A DNA stretch of 64,000 nt from Rhodocyclales bacterium GT-UBC. GTDB taxonomy: Bacteria > Pseudomonadota > Gammaproteobacteria > Burkholderiales > Rhodocyclaceae. The stretch is taken from NCBI GenBank assembly GCA_003583745.1, contig QXPY01000002.1, positions 372,001 through 436,000 on the forward strand, read 5' to 3'. Under the pieces are notes generated by a model, which was not told the DNA's origin, made no database searches, and was given only the letters and a program-made list of their open reading frames with translations. Both the position numbers and the translations under genes were made by a program. Below, piece after piece: positions 17,712 through 25,999 of the stretch; position 1 is the first letter of the stretch; every line of letters starts with the position of its first letter.

Positions 17712-18659
17712 ATGAGCCGCCTCAATCTCGATCTCGATGTGTTGCGCAGCTTCGTGACCGGCCTGGAACTGGGCAGTTTCGCCAAGGCGGCCGATCGCCT
17801 GGGACGCTCGACCTCGGCCTTGAGCGCGCAATTGAAAAAGCTCGAAGAACAGGTCGGGGTGCCGGTCTTGCGCAAGTCGGGACGCGGCCTGGCGCTGACC
17901 CCGACCGGCGAGGTCGTGCTCAGCTATGCCCGCCGCCTGCTCGAACTCAACGACGAAGCGGTGGTCGCGGTACGCGGCAGCACGCTGTCCGGCGTCGTCC
18001 GCATCGGCTTTCAGGAAGATTTCGGCGAAGGCATCCTGACCGAAATCCTCGGCCGTTTCGCCCGCGCCCACCCGGCTGTCGGCATCGATGCACGGGTGGC
18101 AAGAAACACCGAATTGCTCGGCGCCGTGGCCGGCGACCGTCTCGATCTGGCGCTGACCTGGGAATCCGGCGAACTGACCGCCGAACAGGAGTCTCTGGGC
18201 AGCCTGCCCATGTGCTGGATCGGTCAGCCGGCGCTGGTCGCCGAACATCTGCAGCAAGGCACGCCCTTGCCGCTGGTCGCCTTCGAAGCGCCCTGCCTGA
18301 TGCGCAGTCGCGCCATCGAAGCCCTCGACCGGGCCAGGATTCCCTGGCGCATTGCCTTCACCAGCAGCAGCCTGAGCGGCATCTGGGCGGCCGTGCAGGC
18401 CGGGCTGGGCATTACGGTGCGCACGCCGGCCGGCAAGCCGGAAGGGCTGGCTATCCTGAGCGAGCTGCCGGCTTTGCCGCGCATCGGCCTCAACCTGAAT
18501 TACCGGAAAAATCCCGGCGAGCCGCTGCCGGCCCGTTTATCCGAAATCGTCCGCGCCCGGCTCGATGAATTGCTGCCATCCTGGCAGCAGCCGTCACCGG
18601 CCAAGGGGCAACAGGCAAGTGACGCCAAGCACTCAGCCGAGGACGCCGCGCTGGCCTAG
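17712..18659 (+). CDS. LysR-family transcriptional regulator
   Basis: A 315-residue LysR protein. The N-terminal winged helix is LDVLRSFVTGLELGSFAKAA with RLGRSTSALSAQLKKLEEQV, followed by a linker helix and a substrate-binding domain. Divergent from the tautomerase/CMD/DUF4865 operon, which it most likely controls, probably together with its own gene through the inverted repeat at 17678-17694. Its 3' end overlaps the convergent CaiB/BaiF gene by 27 bases. The inducer is unknown. Confidence 0.92.
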   Translation: MSRLNLDLDVLRSFVTGLELGSFAKAADRLGRSTSALSAQLKKLEEQVGVPVLRKSGRGLALTPTGEVVLSYARRLLELNDEAVVAVRGSTLSGVVRIGFQEDFGEGILTEILGRFARAHPAVGIDARVARNTELLGAVAGDRLDLALTWESGELTAEQESLGSLPMCWIGQPALVAEHLQQGTPLPLVAFEAPCLMRSRAIEALDRARIPWRIAFTSSSLSGIWAAVQAGLGITVRTPAGKPEGLAILSELPALPRIGLNLNYRKNPGEPLPARLSEIVRARLDELLPSWQQPSPAKGQQASDAKHSAEDAALA

Positions 18660-19814
18660 GGCGGCGATGTCCTCGTCGCTGTAGCCGGCGGAGCGCAGGA
18701 TCTCGCGATTGTGCTGGCCGGCCTTGGGGGCCGGTTGGCGAATGCTGAAGTCGTGCTCCGAGATTTTCAGCGGCGGCGCAAACTGGGTCAGGCCATCCTG
18801 CTCGACAATCATGCCGCGGGCCCGCAACTGTTCATTGGCCAGCGCCTCTTCCGGCGACAGGATGGGCGTGACGCAGCAGTCGACGCCGGCAAAGCGGGCC
18901 GTCCAGACATCGCGCCCTTGGGCCGAAAACAGCGCCGCCATTTCGCCGCGCAAGGCCGGGTCCCACTGACGCTTGATCCATTCCGGCCGTTCCAGCGTGC
19001 TACAGCACAGTTGCCAGAACTTGCCCTCCAGCGCTCCCACCGCCATGTACTTGCCATCGGCACAGCGATAAGTGGCATAACAAGGCAGACCGCCACTCAA
19101 CAGGTCACCACCGCGCGGCGCCGAGTGGCCGGCATCGTTCAAACGCAACATGGCGAAATAGCTATGGGCCAGCACGCTATCGGTCATCGAGACGTCGATG
19201 TAACGCCCCCGACCGGTCCGCTGCGCTTCGACCACCGCCGCCAGGATACCCATGACACCGGTCAGCGCCCCACCCAGCAGGTCGGCGATCTGAAAATTGG
19301 GGATCGCCGGTTGGCTGCCTTCGAGACCGATCTGCTCCAGCACCCCGGCATAGCCGAGGTAGTTGAGGTCGTGGCCGGCGAGGTCCTTGTAGGGGCCATC
19401 CTGACCGTAGCCACTGATCGAGCAGTAGGCGATCTCCGGATTCAGTGCCGCCACGGTGGCATAGCCAATGCCCAGCTTGTCCACCACACCGGGGCGGAAG
19501 CTCTCGATGATCACATCGGCCTCGCGCGCCAGACGCAGGAAAACCGCAACGCCCTCCGGCTGCTTCAGGTCGAGCACCAGCCCCTGCTTGTTGCGGTTGA
19601 TCATCCGGAAATAGGCACTGTCTTCGGCATCCTGACCGGCCTTCCCGGTCCCCAGCGTGCGGGCGTAATCGCCCAGCTGCGGGTCTTCGATCTTGATCAC
19701 CTCGGCCCCGAGATCGGCCAGATGCAGCGTCGCCACCGGCCCGGGCAACAGCCGGGTCAGGTCGAGGACGCGGATGCCGGCCAGCGGCGCCGGGCGTTGG
19801 CTCACGGCTGACAT
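18633..19814 (-). CDS. CaiB/BaiF CoA-transferase family, alpha-methylacyl-CoA racemase-like
   Basis: A 393-residue class III CoA-transferase-fold protein. It opens PLAGIRVLDLTRLLPGP. The stretch GHDLNYLGYAG matches the racemase branch around its catalytic His, and FQIADLLGGAL holds the catalytic Asp position. Alpha-methylacyl-CoA racemase invertors act on 2-methyl-branched acyl-CoAs. Start ATG at 19814 fits the family N-terminus and overlaps the upstream stop by 13 bases; a longer frame to 20000 lies inside the upstream gene. Last gene of the nine-gene operon, which fits processing of a branched or aryl-propionic acyl-CoA. A CoA-transferase role is the main alternative. Confidence 0.87.
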   Translation of the reverse strand: MSAVSQRPAPLAGIRVLDLTRLLPGPVATLHLADLGAEVIKIEDPQLGDYARTLGTGKAGQDAEDSAYFRMINRNKQGLVLDLKQPEGVAVFLRLAREADVIIESFRPGVVDKLGIGYATVAALNPEIAYCSISGYGQDGPYKDLAGHDLNYLGYAGVLEQIGLEGSQPAIPNFQIADLLGGALTGVMGILAAVVEAQRTGRGRYIDVSMTDSVLAHSYFAMLRLNDAGHSAPRGGDLLSGGLPCYATYRCADGKYMAVGALEGKFWQLCCSTLERPEWIKRQWDPALRGEMAALFSAQGRDVWTARFAGVDCCVTPILSPEEALANEQLRARGMIVEQDGLTQFAPPLKISEHDFSIRQPAPKAGQHNREILRSAGYSDEDIAALGQRGVLG

Positions 19815-20302
19815 AGGCTCAACAGGTCGGCTTCGAGTTCGATTTCCATGTCTTTCTTCAATAGCCGATCGATGAACATGCCGCGATACAGGCGGCCGGT
19901 ATTCGCCGCCTTGCGCAGATAAGGCGTTTCCCATTCGCTCACCCGCAGGCGGACGACGCCGATCTGCTCGTCGCGCTCGGCAACACCCGATTCGACGCAA
20001 GGGAAAGCCAGTGTGTGACGATTGAATTCGGCCCGGCTGTAATGTTCGAGACGCTTGCCCTCGACCGCCGGACAGGTGCCGAGATGACGCGTGCGCACCT
20101 CGGCCGCCAGCACTTCGCCGCGTAGAAAATAGACCGGTTCGGTCAGCACCCAGCCGCTACCGCCCTCTTCGTAACGCACGCACTGCCCGACCTTGAGCAG
20201 CTCGGGCTGTTTGAAGAGCAGGCGAGCCGAAGGCCGCAGCATGGGTTCGTCAGCCATGGCGGACGTGGCCAACAGGGCGAGCATGACCAGCAGGTTGCGC
20301 AT
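19802..20302 (-). CDS. conserved exported protein of unknown function
   Basis: A 166-residue protein I do not recognise. It begins MRNLLVMLALLATSAMADEP, a clear Sec signal peptide cut after SAMA, so it is periplasmic or secreted. The mature part has three Cys (VGQCVRYEEGG, GTCPAVEG, FPCVESG) plus one near the C-terminus (SLCQP), enough for two disulfides. An in-frame ATG 12 codons upstream (20338) would spoil the signal peptide and is rejected. It lies between a PaaK-like gene and a CaiB/BaiF gene in an operon with a Liv-type importer, so a periplasmic role in the same pathway is possible. Confidence 0.7.
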   Translation of the reverse strand: MRNLLVMLALLATSAMADEPMLRPSARLLFKQPELLKVGQCVRYEEGGSGWVLTEPVYFLRGEVLAAEVRTRHLGTCPAVEGKRLEHYSRAEFNRHTLAFPCVESGVAERDEQIGVVRLRVSEWETPYLRKAANTGRLYRGMFIDRLLKKDMEIELEADLLSLCQP

Positions 20303-20315
20303 GAAGGTTTCCGGG

Positions 20316-21545
20316 TCAGTAAACCCGGCTATCTTCAATCACCTTGCCATCGTTGGGCAAGCCCCCAAGCGGCGCAAAAACCACTTCGCCGCGCAGCTTG
20401 GTCACTTCGCGCAAACTGCCGACGATCGCCTTGTCGAGCGCAGCACTGCCGGCCTCGATCTCGCAGTGCAGGGTCATGCGGTCCTGGCCACCGGGATTGT
20501 CGACGACCAGACGCATGCGCTGCACTTCGGGATGGCGCCGGGCAATATCGGCCACCTGCTCGGGATGTACGAACATGCCCTTGACCTTGGTCGTCTGGTC
20601 GGCCCGCCCCATCCAGCCCTTGAGCCGGACATTGCTGCGCCCGCAGGGCGAACGACCGGGCAGCAAGGCCGAAAGATCGCCGGTGGCGAAACGGATCAGG
20701 GGGTAATCCGGATTGAAGGTCGTCACCACCACCTCGCCGACCTCGCCCGGCTCGACCGGGTCGCCGGTTCCCGGGCGCACGATTTCGACCAGCAATTCTT
20801 CTTCGACGACCAAGCCTTCCTCGGCTTCTGTCTCATAGGCAATGGCACCGATGTCGGCAGTGGCATAACACTGCCGGACGGTGATGCCACGCTCGCTGAG
20901 CCAGTTGCGGGTAATCCCGGGCAAGGCTTCGCCGGAAACGCAGGCTTTCTTCAGTGAGCTGATGTCGGCCCCACTCTCCTCGGCCTTCTCGACGATGATG
21001 CGCAAGAAGGACGGTGTCCCGACATAGGCATCCGGCCGCAAGTCCACCATTGCCTGCACCTGTTGTTCGGTCTGACCGACGCCGCCGGGGAAGACGGCAC
21101 AACCGAGCTTGCGCGCTCCGCCTTCGAAAATGTAGGCGCCCGGCGTGAAATGGTAGGAGAAGCAATTGTGGATCAGGTCGCCATTGCGGATGCCGGCGGC
21201 GTACAGTACGCGGGCCATGCGCCAAGGGTCGATCGCCGTACCCTGCAGCTCGTAGATCGGGCCCGGCGAGGAAAAAACCCGTTTGGCCTTGTGACGTGGC
21301 AAGGCATTCAGTCCGCCGAACGGCGGCGTGTTGCGCTGCAGTTCGATGAGGTCACGCTTGCGGGTCAGCGGCAAACGCGCCAGCGCCTCACGACTGGTGC
21401 AATCGAAGGGATTGATCCCGGCCAGCGACTGAAAATAGTAATGCGTCGTTTCCTTGGCATGCGCCACCTGGCGCGCCAGCTTGTCCATCAGATCGGCTTC
21501 GCGCTCATCCGGATCGCGGGTTTCGAGCGGATCGTAATAGCTCAT
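20316..21545 (-). CDS. PaaK-like (phenylacetate-CoA ligase family) protein with altered P-loop
   Basis: A 409-residue protein of the PaaK branch of adenylate-forming enzymes. Family stretches are LPLTRKRDLIELQ, GGVGQTEQQVQAM and GMFVHPEQVADI, and the last includes the C-terminal domain. The usual glycine/threonine-rich ATP loop (SSGTTG) is here SSPGPIYE, and the YGxTE-like motif is YATADIG, so ordinary adenylation is uncertain. ATG at 21545 gives the family N-terminus MSYYDPLETR. Seventh gene of the operon, separated from livF by a 99-base palindrome. Confidence 0.8.
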   Translation of the reverse strand: MSYYDPLETRDPDEREADLMDKLARQVAHAKETTHYYFQSLAGINPFDCTSREALARLPLTRKRDLIELQRNTPPFGGLNALPRHKAKRVFSSPGPIYELQGTAIDPWRMARVLYAAGIRNGDLIHNCFSYHFTPGAYIFEGGARKLGCAVFPGGVGQTEQQVQAMVDLRPDAYVGTPSFLRIIVEKAEESGADISSLKKACVSGEALPGITRNWLSERGITVRQCYATADIGAIAYETEAEEGLVVEEELLVEIVRPGTGDPVEPGEVGEVVVTTFNPDYPLIRFATGDLSALLPGRSPCGRSNVRLKGWMGRADQTTKVKGMFVHPEQVADIARRHPEVQRMRLVVDNPGGQDRMTLHCEIEAGSAALDKAIVGSLREVTKLRGEVVFAPLGGLPNDGKVIEDSRVY

Positions 21546-21600
21546 TTCAATGTTCTCCGTGTGTTCCGGTGACGGTATTGACGCTCCTTGCCACGCCCGG

Positions 21601-21699
21601 AACGGCAAAGTAGCCGCTCAAGGCAAGGCGGAGACGAGCGCCGTTTGCTCTTGCAAACAAGCTCGCCGACAACGCCGCCCTGAGCGGCGCACTGCCGTT
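21601..21699. repeat. 99-base nested imperfect palindrome between livF and the PaaK-like gene
   Basis: Outer arms AACGGCA (21601-21607) and TGCCGTT (21693-21699), next arms GCCGCTCA (21613-21620) and TGAGCGGC (21681-21688), then CGAGC/GCTCG and a GTTTG/CAAAC tip. It overlaps the livF stop codon. On the transcribed strand no T-run follows, so it looks like an intercistronic BIME/MITE-like element or RNA-stability hairpin rather than a terminator. Confidence 0.6.
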
Positions 21700-22528
21700 A
21701 CGACAGCCAGCGTTTGCGGCGGCGGTAGTGTTTGACGTCCTTGAACGACTTCCTCCCGGCGGAACTCAGCCCGAGATAGAACTCCTTCACGTCTTCATTG
21801 GTTCTGAGCCCCTCGGCATCGCCTTCCATCACCACCCGGCCGTTTTCGAGGATGTAGCCGAAGTCGGCATACTTCAGCGCCACCATGGTGTTCTGCTCGG
21901 CCAGCAGGAAACTGACGTTCTCGCGGCTGTTCAGGTCCTTGACGATCTCGAAGATCTCTTCGACGATCTGCGGCGCCAGGCCCATCGACGGTTCGTCGAG
22001 CAGGATCATTTCCGGCTTGGCCATCAAGGCCCGGCCTATGGCGCACATCTGCTGTTCGCCGCCCGAGGTGTAGCCGGCCTGCGAGGTGCGCCGCGTCTTC
22101 AGGCGCGGGAAGTAGTGATAGACCTTTTCCAGGCTGTCCTTCAACTCGCCGCGCGAGATCGAGCGGGTATAGGCGCCGGTCAGCAGGTTTTCCTCGATGG
22201 TCAGGTGGCCGAAGCAATGCCGCCCTTCCATGACCTGGATGACGCCGCGCTTGACCAGTTCGTTGGGCGACAACTGGTCGATACGCTCGCCCTTGTATTC
22301 GACCGAACCCTTGGTCACATCGCCGCGTTCGGCGTGCAACAGATTGGAAATGGCCTTCAGCGTCGTCGACTTGCCTGCCCCGTTGGCGCCAAGCAACGCG
22401 ACGATCTTGCCTTTTGGCACGTTCAGCGACACGCCCTTGAGCACCAGGATCACGTGGTCGTAGATGACCTCGATGTTGTTTATGCTCAGATAGTGGTCAG
22501 CCGCCGCAGCGGCAATGTGTGTACTCAT
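21698..22528 (-). CDS. livF: LIV-type ABC transporter ATP-binding protein LivF
   Basis: A 276-residue ATPase. Walker A GANGAGKSTT, signature region YTSGGEQQMCAIGRALM (an SGGE variant of LSGGQ), Walker B MILLDEPSMGLAP and the H-loop region follow in order. Start ATG 22528 is chosen because the longer in-frame extension (to 22588) runs into the intercistronic hairpin. It energises import with LivG and the LivHM permeases. Symbols follow the family; the cargo need not be branched-chain amino acids given the CoA-ligase neighbours. Confidence 0.92.
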   Translation of the reverse strand: MSTHIAAAAADHYLSINNIEVIYDHVILVLKGVSLNVPKGKIVALLGANGAGKSTTLKAISNLLHAERGDVTKGSVEYKGERIDQLSPNELVKRGVIQVMEGRHCFGHLTIEENLLTGAYTRSISRGELKDSLEKVYHYFPRLKTRRTSQAGYTSGGEQQMCAIGRALMAKPEMILLDEPSMGLAPQIVEEIFEIVKDLNSRENVSFLLAEQNTMVALKYADFGYILENGRVVMEGDAEGLRTNEDVKEFYLGLSSAGRKSFKDVKHYRRRKRWLS

Positions 22529-22559
22529 AGCGGTTCCCGAAGCATGGAAACTGGCAGAT

Positions 22560-22581
22560 GGCGAGGGGTTGCCCCCTCGCC
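22560..22581 (-). terminator. intercistronic hairpin after livK
   Basis: Nine-base perfect arms GGCGAGGGG and CCCCTCGCC with a four-base loop, 17 bases after the livK stop. No T-run follows on the minus strand. It probably stabilises or partly ends the livK message, which would give more binding protein than ATPase. Confidence 0.45.
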
Positions 22582-22597
22582 TCCCCACTCTCTCGCC

Positions 22598-23920
22598 TTA
22601 CTTTTCCTTGGAGCAATCACGCGGCGTGATGCCCTTTTCCTTGGCGTACTGCTTGGCAGAAGCCTGGAACAAGGGGTGGATCAAGGCCTTGTTGCCTTCG
22701 ATCCAGTCGGAGACCGGCACCCACTTGGCACCGTCCCATTGCTGGACCTTCACCTTGCCGGAACCTTCGTGGTTGTCGCAGGAGGTCTTGATTTCCGGCA
22801 GCAGGTTGGTGGCACCGACCTGCTTCAGGCGGGCTTCGGTGATGTTCAGGTTTTCCAGCGCCCAACGCATCTGCTCGCCGTTCAGAGCCTTGCCCTTGCC
22901 GTACTTTTCCTGCCCCTTGCGGATCGCCTCGACCGACAGCACGGCGGCGGAAACACCACGGTTGTAGAGCACGGTGCCGATCTTGGCGGTGTCCTGCAGG
23001 TTGCCCTTGCCGGCGCCATAGACCACCTTCTCGATATCGGCGATCACCGGCACCTGCTTGCCGGCGACGTTCCAGGTCGCGGCCATGTAGCCCTTGGCGG
23101 CATCGCCGGCCGGCACGACGTCTTCTTCGGAACCGGTCCACCACGAGCCGATCATCTTGTCACGCGGGTAGCCGACCTTCTGGGCAGCCTTCAGCGCCGT
23201 CTGGTTCATCACGCCCCAGCCCCAGAACACCACGTAATCCGGCTTTTCCTGGCGGATCTTCAGCCATTGCGCGCCCTGCTCGTTGCCCGGGTGGGCAACC
23301 GGAATCTGCACCAGCTGGAACTTGTTCAGCGAGGCTTCGGCCTCCATCGCGATGATGGCCTCCTTGCCGTAGGCCGAGTCGTGATACAGATAGACGATCT
23401 TCTTGCCGGCCAGGTTGCCGCCGTTCTTGTCCTTGATGAACTTGACGATGGCCGAGGCCTGCATCTGGTAGGTGGTGACCAGCGGGAAGGCATAGGGGAA
23501 GACCGAACCGTCGACCGCATCGGTACGACCATAACCCATCATCGCCAGCGGCAGCTTGTCCTGCGCCGACTTGTCGATCAGCGCATAGGAAATGCCGGTG
23601 GACATGGTGTGGATCGGACCGGCCGACTTGGCGGCCTTGCCCTTCAGGCGCTCGTAACACTCAACACCCTTGGCGTTGTTGTACTCGGTCTCGCACTCTT
23701 CCCAGGTCATCATGACGCCGTTGACGCCCTTTTCCTTGAGATTGACGTAATTCAGGTAATCGATGAAACCGCCGTAGAAAGCCTGGCCGTTCGAACCGTA
23801 GGGACCGACGCGGTAGTCGATCAGCGGGAAGAACTGTTCCTCGGCAGCGAAACCGCCTTGCGAGAACAGGGCCAGGGAAACCGCAGCGGCGGCCAGAGCA
23901 GGTTTGAAACCTTTAATCAT
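22598..23920 (-). CDS. livK: LIV-type ABC transporter substrate-binding protein LivK-like
   Basis: A 440-residue periplasmic binding protein, longer than the roughly 370 residues of classical LivK and typical of the aromatic or organic-acid branch. The signal peptide ends LFSQGGFAAEEQ and there is no lipobox. The mature part opens FFPLIDYRVGPYGSNG. GGAGGAG lies just before the ATG at 23920; an in-frame upstream ATG at 23971 would extend into the intercistronic hairpin. It sits between livM and livF. The operon context (two CoA-ligase-like genes) suggests a carboxylic-acid ligand. Confidence 0.9.
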   Translation of the reverse strand: MIKGFKPALAAAAVSLALFSQGGFAAEEQFFPLIDYRVGPYGSNGQAFYGGFIDYLNYVNLKEKGVNGVMMTWEECETEYNNAKGVECYERLKGKAAKSAGPIHTMSTGISYALIDKSAQDKLPLAMMGYGRTDAVDGSVFPYAFPLVTTYQMQASAIVKFIKDKNGGNLAGKKIVYLYHDSAYGKEAIIAMEAEASLNKFQLVQIPVAHPGNEQGAQWLKIRQEKPDYVVFWGWGVMNQTALKAAQKVGYPRDKMIGSWWTGSEEDVVPAGDAAKGYMAATWNVAGKQVPVIADIEKVVYGAGKGNLQDTAKIGTVLYNRGVSAAVLSVEAIRKGQEKYGKGKALNGEQMRWALENLNITEARLKQVGATNLLPEIKTSCDNHEGSGKVKVQQWDGAKWVPVSDWIEGNKALIHPLFQASAKQYAKEKGITPRDCSKEK

Positions 23921-23946
23921 TTGATGTCTCCTCCAGTTATTACGAA

Positions 23947-23968
23947 AAGCGGCGGGGCCCCACCGCTT
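23947..23968 (-). repeat. small palindrome between livM and livK
   Basis: AAGCGG and CCGCTT arms around an inner GGGGCCCC, lying in the 63 bases between the livM stop and livK start. It may fold in the RNA; the function is not known. Confidence 0.3.
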
Positions 23969-23983
23969 CAACCACAGTCATTC

Positions 23984-25060
23984 CTAGTGCGGGAACGGCC
24001 ACAAGCGCAGCTTCTCCTTGGCGATCTGCCACAGACGGGCCAGCCCGTGCGGCTCGACGATCAGGAAGAACATGATCAGCGCCCCGAACACCGTAATCTG
24101 GATGTGCGACACGGTAGCGCTGGAAAACGGCAGGCCGAACAGTTCGGCGAAAAACGGCAGGGCGACGTCGAGAAAGATCGGCAGCAGCAGGATGAAGGCG
24201 GCGCCCAGGAAGCTACCCATGATCGAACCGACACCGCCGATGATGATCATGAACAGGATCTTGAAGGACATCTCCAGCGAGAAGCCGTCCGGCTCGACCG
24301 AGCCGAGGTAGCAGAAGGCATAGAGCGCGCCGGCCACGCCGCAGTAGAAGGAACTGATAGCGAAGGCAAGCAGCTTGGTCGGCATCAGCCGGATGCCGAT
24401 CACCGAGGCGGCGACGTCCATGTCGCGCACCGCCATCCAGGCCCGGCCGGTGGTCGAGCGCACCATGTTCTTGGCGGCCAGTGCCATGAAGACGACGATG
24501 GAGAGCACCAGCAGGTACTTCTCGACCGGGGTGTTCAACTCGTGACCGAAGATGATCAGCTTCTGCGTCGAGATCACGCCCGAGGACGAGTTGTTCGACA
24601 GCCAAGGAAACTTGGTCAGGCACCAGACGATGAAGAACTGCGCTGCCAGCGTCGCCACCGCCAGGTAGAAGCCCTTGATGCGCAGGCTGGGCAGGCCGAA
24701 CAGGATGCCCACCCCGGCAGCGGTCAGGCCGGCACAGATGAAGGAAACGAGCAGCGGAATGCCTTCGACGCGCAACTGGAAGTTGTAGGCGGCGTAGGCA
24801 CCAACCGCCATGAAGGCCGCCGAACCGAGCGACAACTGGCCGGCATAGCCGGTCAGGATGTTCAAGCCGAGGGCGGCCAGCGCAAAGATCAGGAAGGGAA
24901 TCAGGATGGCCGAGAACCAGTATTCGCTGGCCAAGAGCGGTACACCGAAAAAGGCCACGGCGAGCAGGACGAGTACGCCGATGCGGTCCTGGCGAATCGG
25001 GAACAGCTGCTGGTCGGCAGCGTAGGTGGTCTTGAATTGACCGGCTTCACGATAGAGCAT
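23984..25060 (-). CDS. livM: LIV-type ABC transporter permease LivM
   Basis: A 358-residue inner-membrane permease with about nine or ten helices. LGLNILTGYAGQLSLGSAAFM is the conserved LivM N-terminal signature, and the loop AWMAVRDMDVAASVIGI is the ATPase-coupling EAA-like motif. Start ATG 25060 is 12 bases after the livH stop. Forms the membrane channel with LivH. It lies between livH and livK. Confidence 0.93.
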   Translation of the reverse strand: MLYREAGQFKTTYAADQQLFPIRQDRIGVLVLLAVAFFGVPLLASEYWFSAILIPFLIFALAALGLNILTGYAGQLSLGSAAFMAVGAYAAYNFQLRVEGIPLLVSFICAGLTAAGVGILFGLPSLRIKGFYLAVATLAAQFFIVWCLTKFPWLSNNSSSGVISTQKLIIFGHELNTPVEKYLLVLSIVVFMALAAKNMVRSTTGRAWMAVRDMDVAASVIGIRLMPTKLLAFAISSFYCGVAGALYAFCYLGSVEPDGFSLEMSFKILFMIIIGGVGSIMGSFLGAAFILLLPIFLDVALPFFAELFGLPFSSATVSHIQITVFGALIMFFLIVEPHGLARLWQIAKEKLRLWPFPH

Positions 25061-25072
25061 TGTTTTTTCTCC

Positions 25073-25987
25073 TTAGACTCGATCGATGTGTTTTTCGCCG
25101 AACAGGCCTTCCGGGCGAACCAGCAGGAAGAGCAGCGCCAGCACGTAGGGGAACCAGCCTTCGATGCCGCCGAAATTGCCGCCGAACAGGTCCTGCATCA
25201 CCGGAGGGATGTAGATTTCGGCCAGCTTTTCCGAAGCGCCGATGATCAGGCCGCCGACGATCGCGCCGGGGACCGAGGTGAAACCGCCGAGGATCAGCAC
25301 CGGCAAGGCCTTGAGCGCGGTGAAGGTGAGTGCGAACTGCACGCCGTTGCGCGCCCCCCACATCATGCCGGCGACCAGGGCGACGAAACCGGCAACGCCC
25401 CAGACGATGGCCCAGATGTGCTGCAGCGGAATGCCGATCGACAGCGCCGCCTGGTGGTCGTCGGCAACCGCCCGCAAGGCACGGCCGACGCGGGTGTATT
25501 GGAAGAACAGGGCGAGCGTTGCCACCAACACCGCCGCCACGCCGGCGGCAACGAGGTCGAACTTGGAAATCACCATGTTCCAGTTTTCCATGATCGATTC
25601 GATCGGTTCATCGACGATACCCAGATCCAGCGCCCGCGGTTCGCTACCGAAGATCATCGGCGCCACGCCCTCGATGAAGAAGGCCAGGCCGATGGTGGCC
25701 ATGAACAGCGCGATCGGCGGCTGGTTGACCAGCTTCCTGAGCACGAACTTCTCGGTGGCAATACCAAACAGGGTCATGATCACGAAGGCGAGGATGATCG
25801 CCAGCCACAGCGGCGCCCCCTTCTCCATGCAGCCGACCACCGACAGCGCCGCCAGGTAGACCATCGCCCCCTGCGCGAAGTTGAAGACGCCGGACGCCTT
25901 GTAGATCATCACGAAACCGAGGGCGACCAGGGCGTACATGACGCCGGAAAGCAGGCCGCCGATCAATACTTCGAAAAAGAAATTCAT
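25073..25987 (-). CDS. livH: LIV-type ABC transporter permease LivH
   Basis: A 304-residue permease with about eight helices. It opens with a family motif containing GGLLSGVMYALVALGFVMIY and includes the coupling loop ALRAVADDHQAALSIGIPL. ATG at 25987, 12 bases after the livG stop. Pairs with LivM. Nothing in the sequence tells the cargo. Confidence 0.93.
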   Translation of the reverse strand: MNFFFEVLIGGLLSGVMYALVALGFVMIYKASGVFNFAQGAMVYLAALSVVGCMEKGAPLWLAIILAFVIMTLFGIATEKFVLRKLVNQPPIALFMATIGLAFFIEGVAPMIFGSEPRALDLGIVDEPIESIMENWNMVISKFDLVAAGVAAVLVATLALFFQYTRVGRALRAVADDHQAALSIGIPLQHIWAIVWGVAGFVALVAGMMWGARNGVQFALTFTALKALPVLILGGFTSVPGAIVGGLIIGASEKLAEIYIPPVMQDLFGGNFGGIEGWFPYVLALLFLLVRPEGLFGEKHIDRV

Positions 25988-25999
25988 CTCGCCCGCTCC

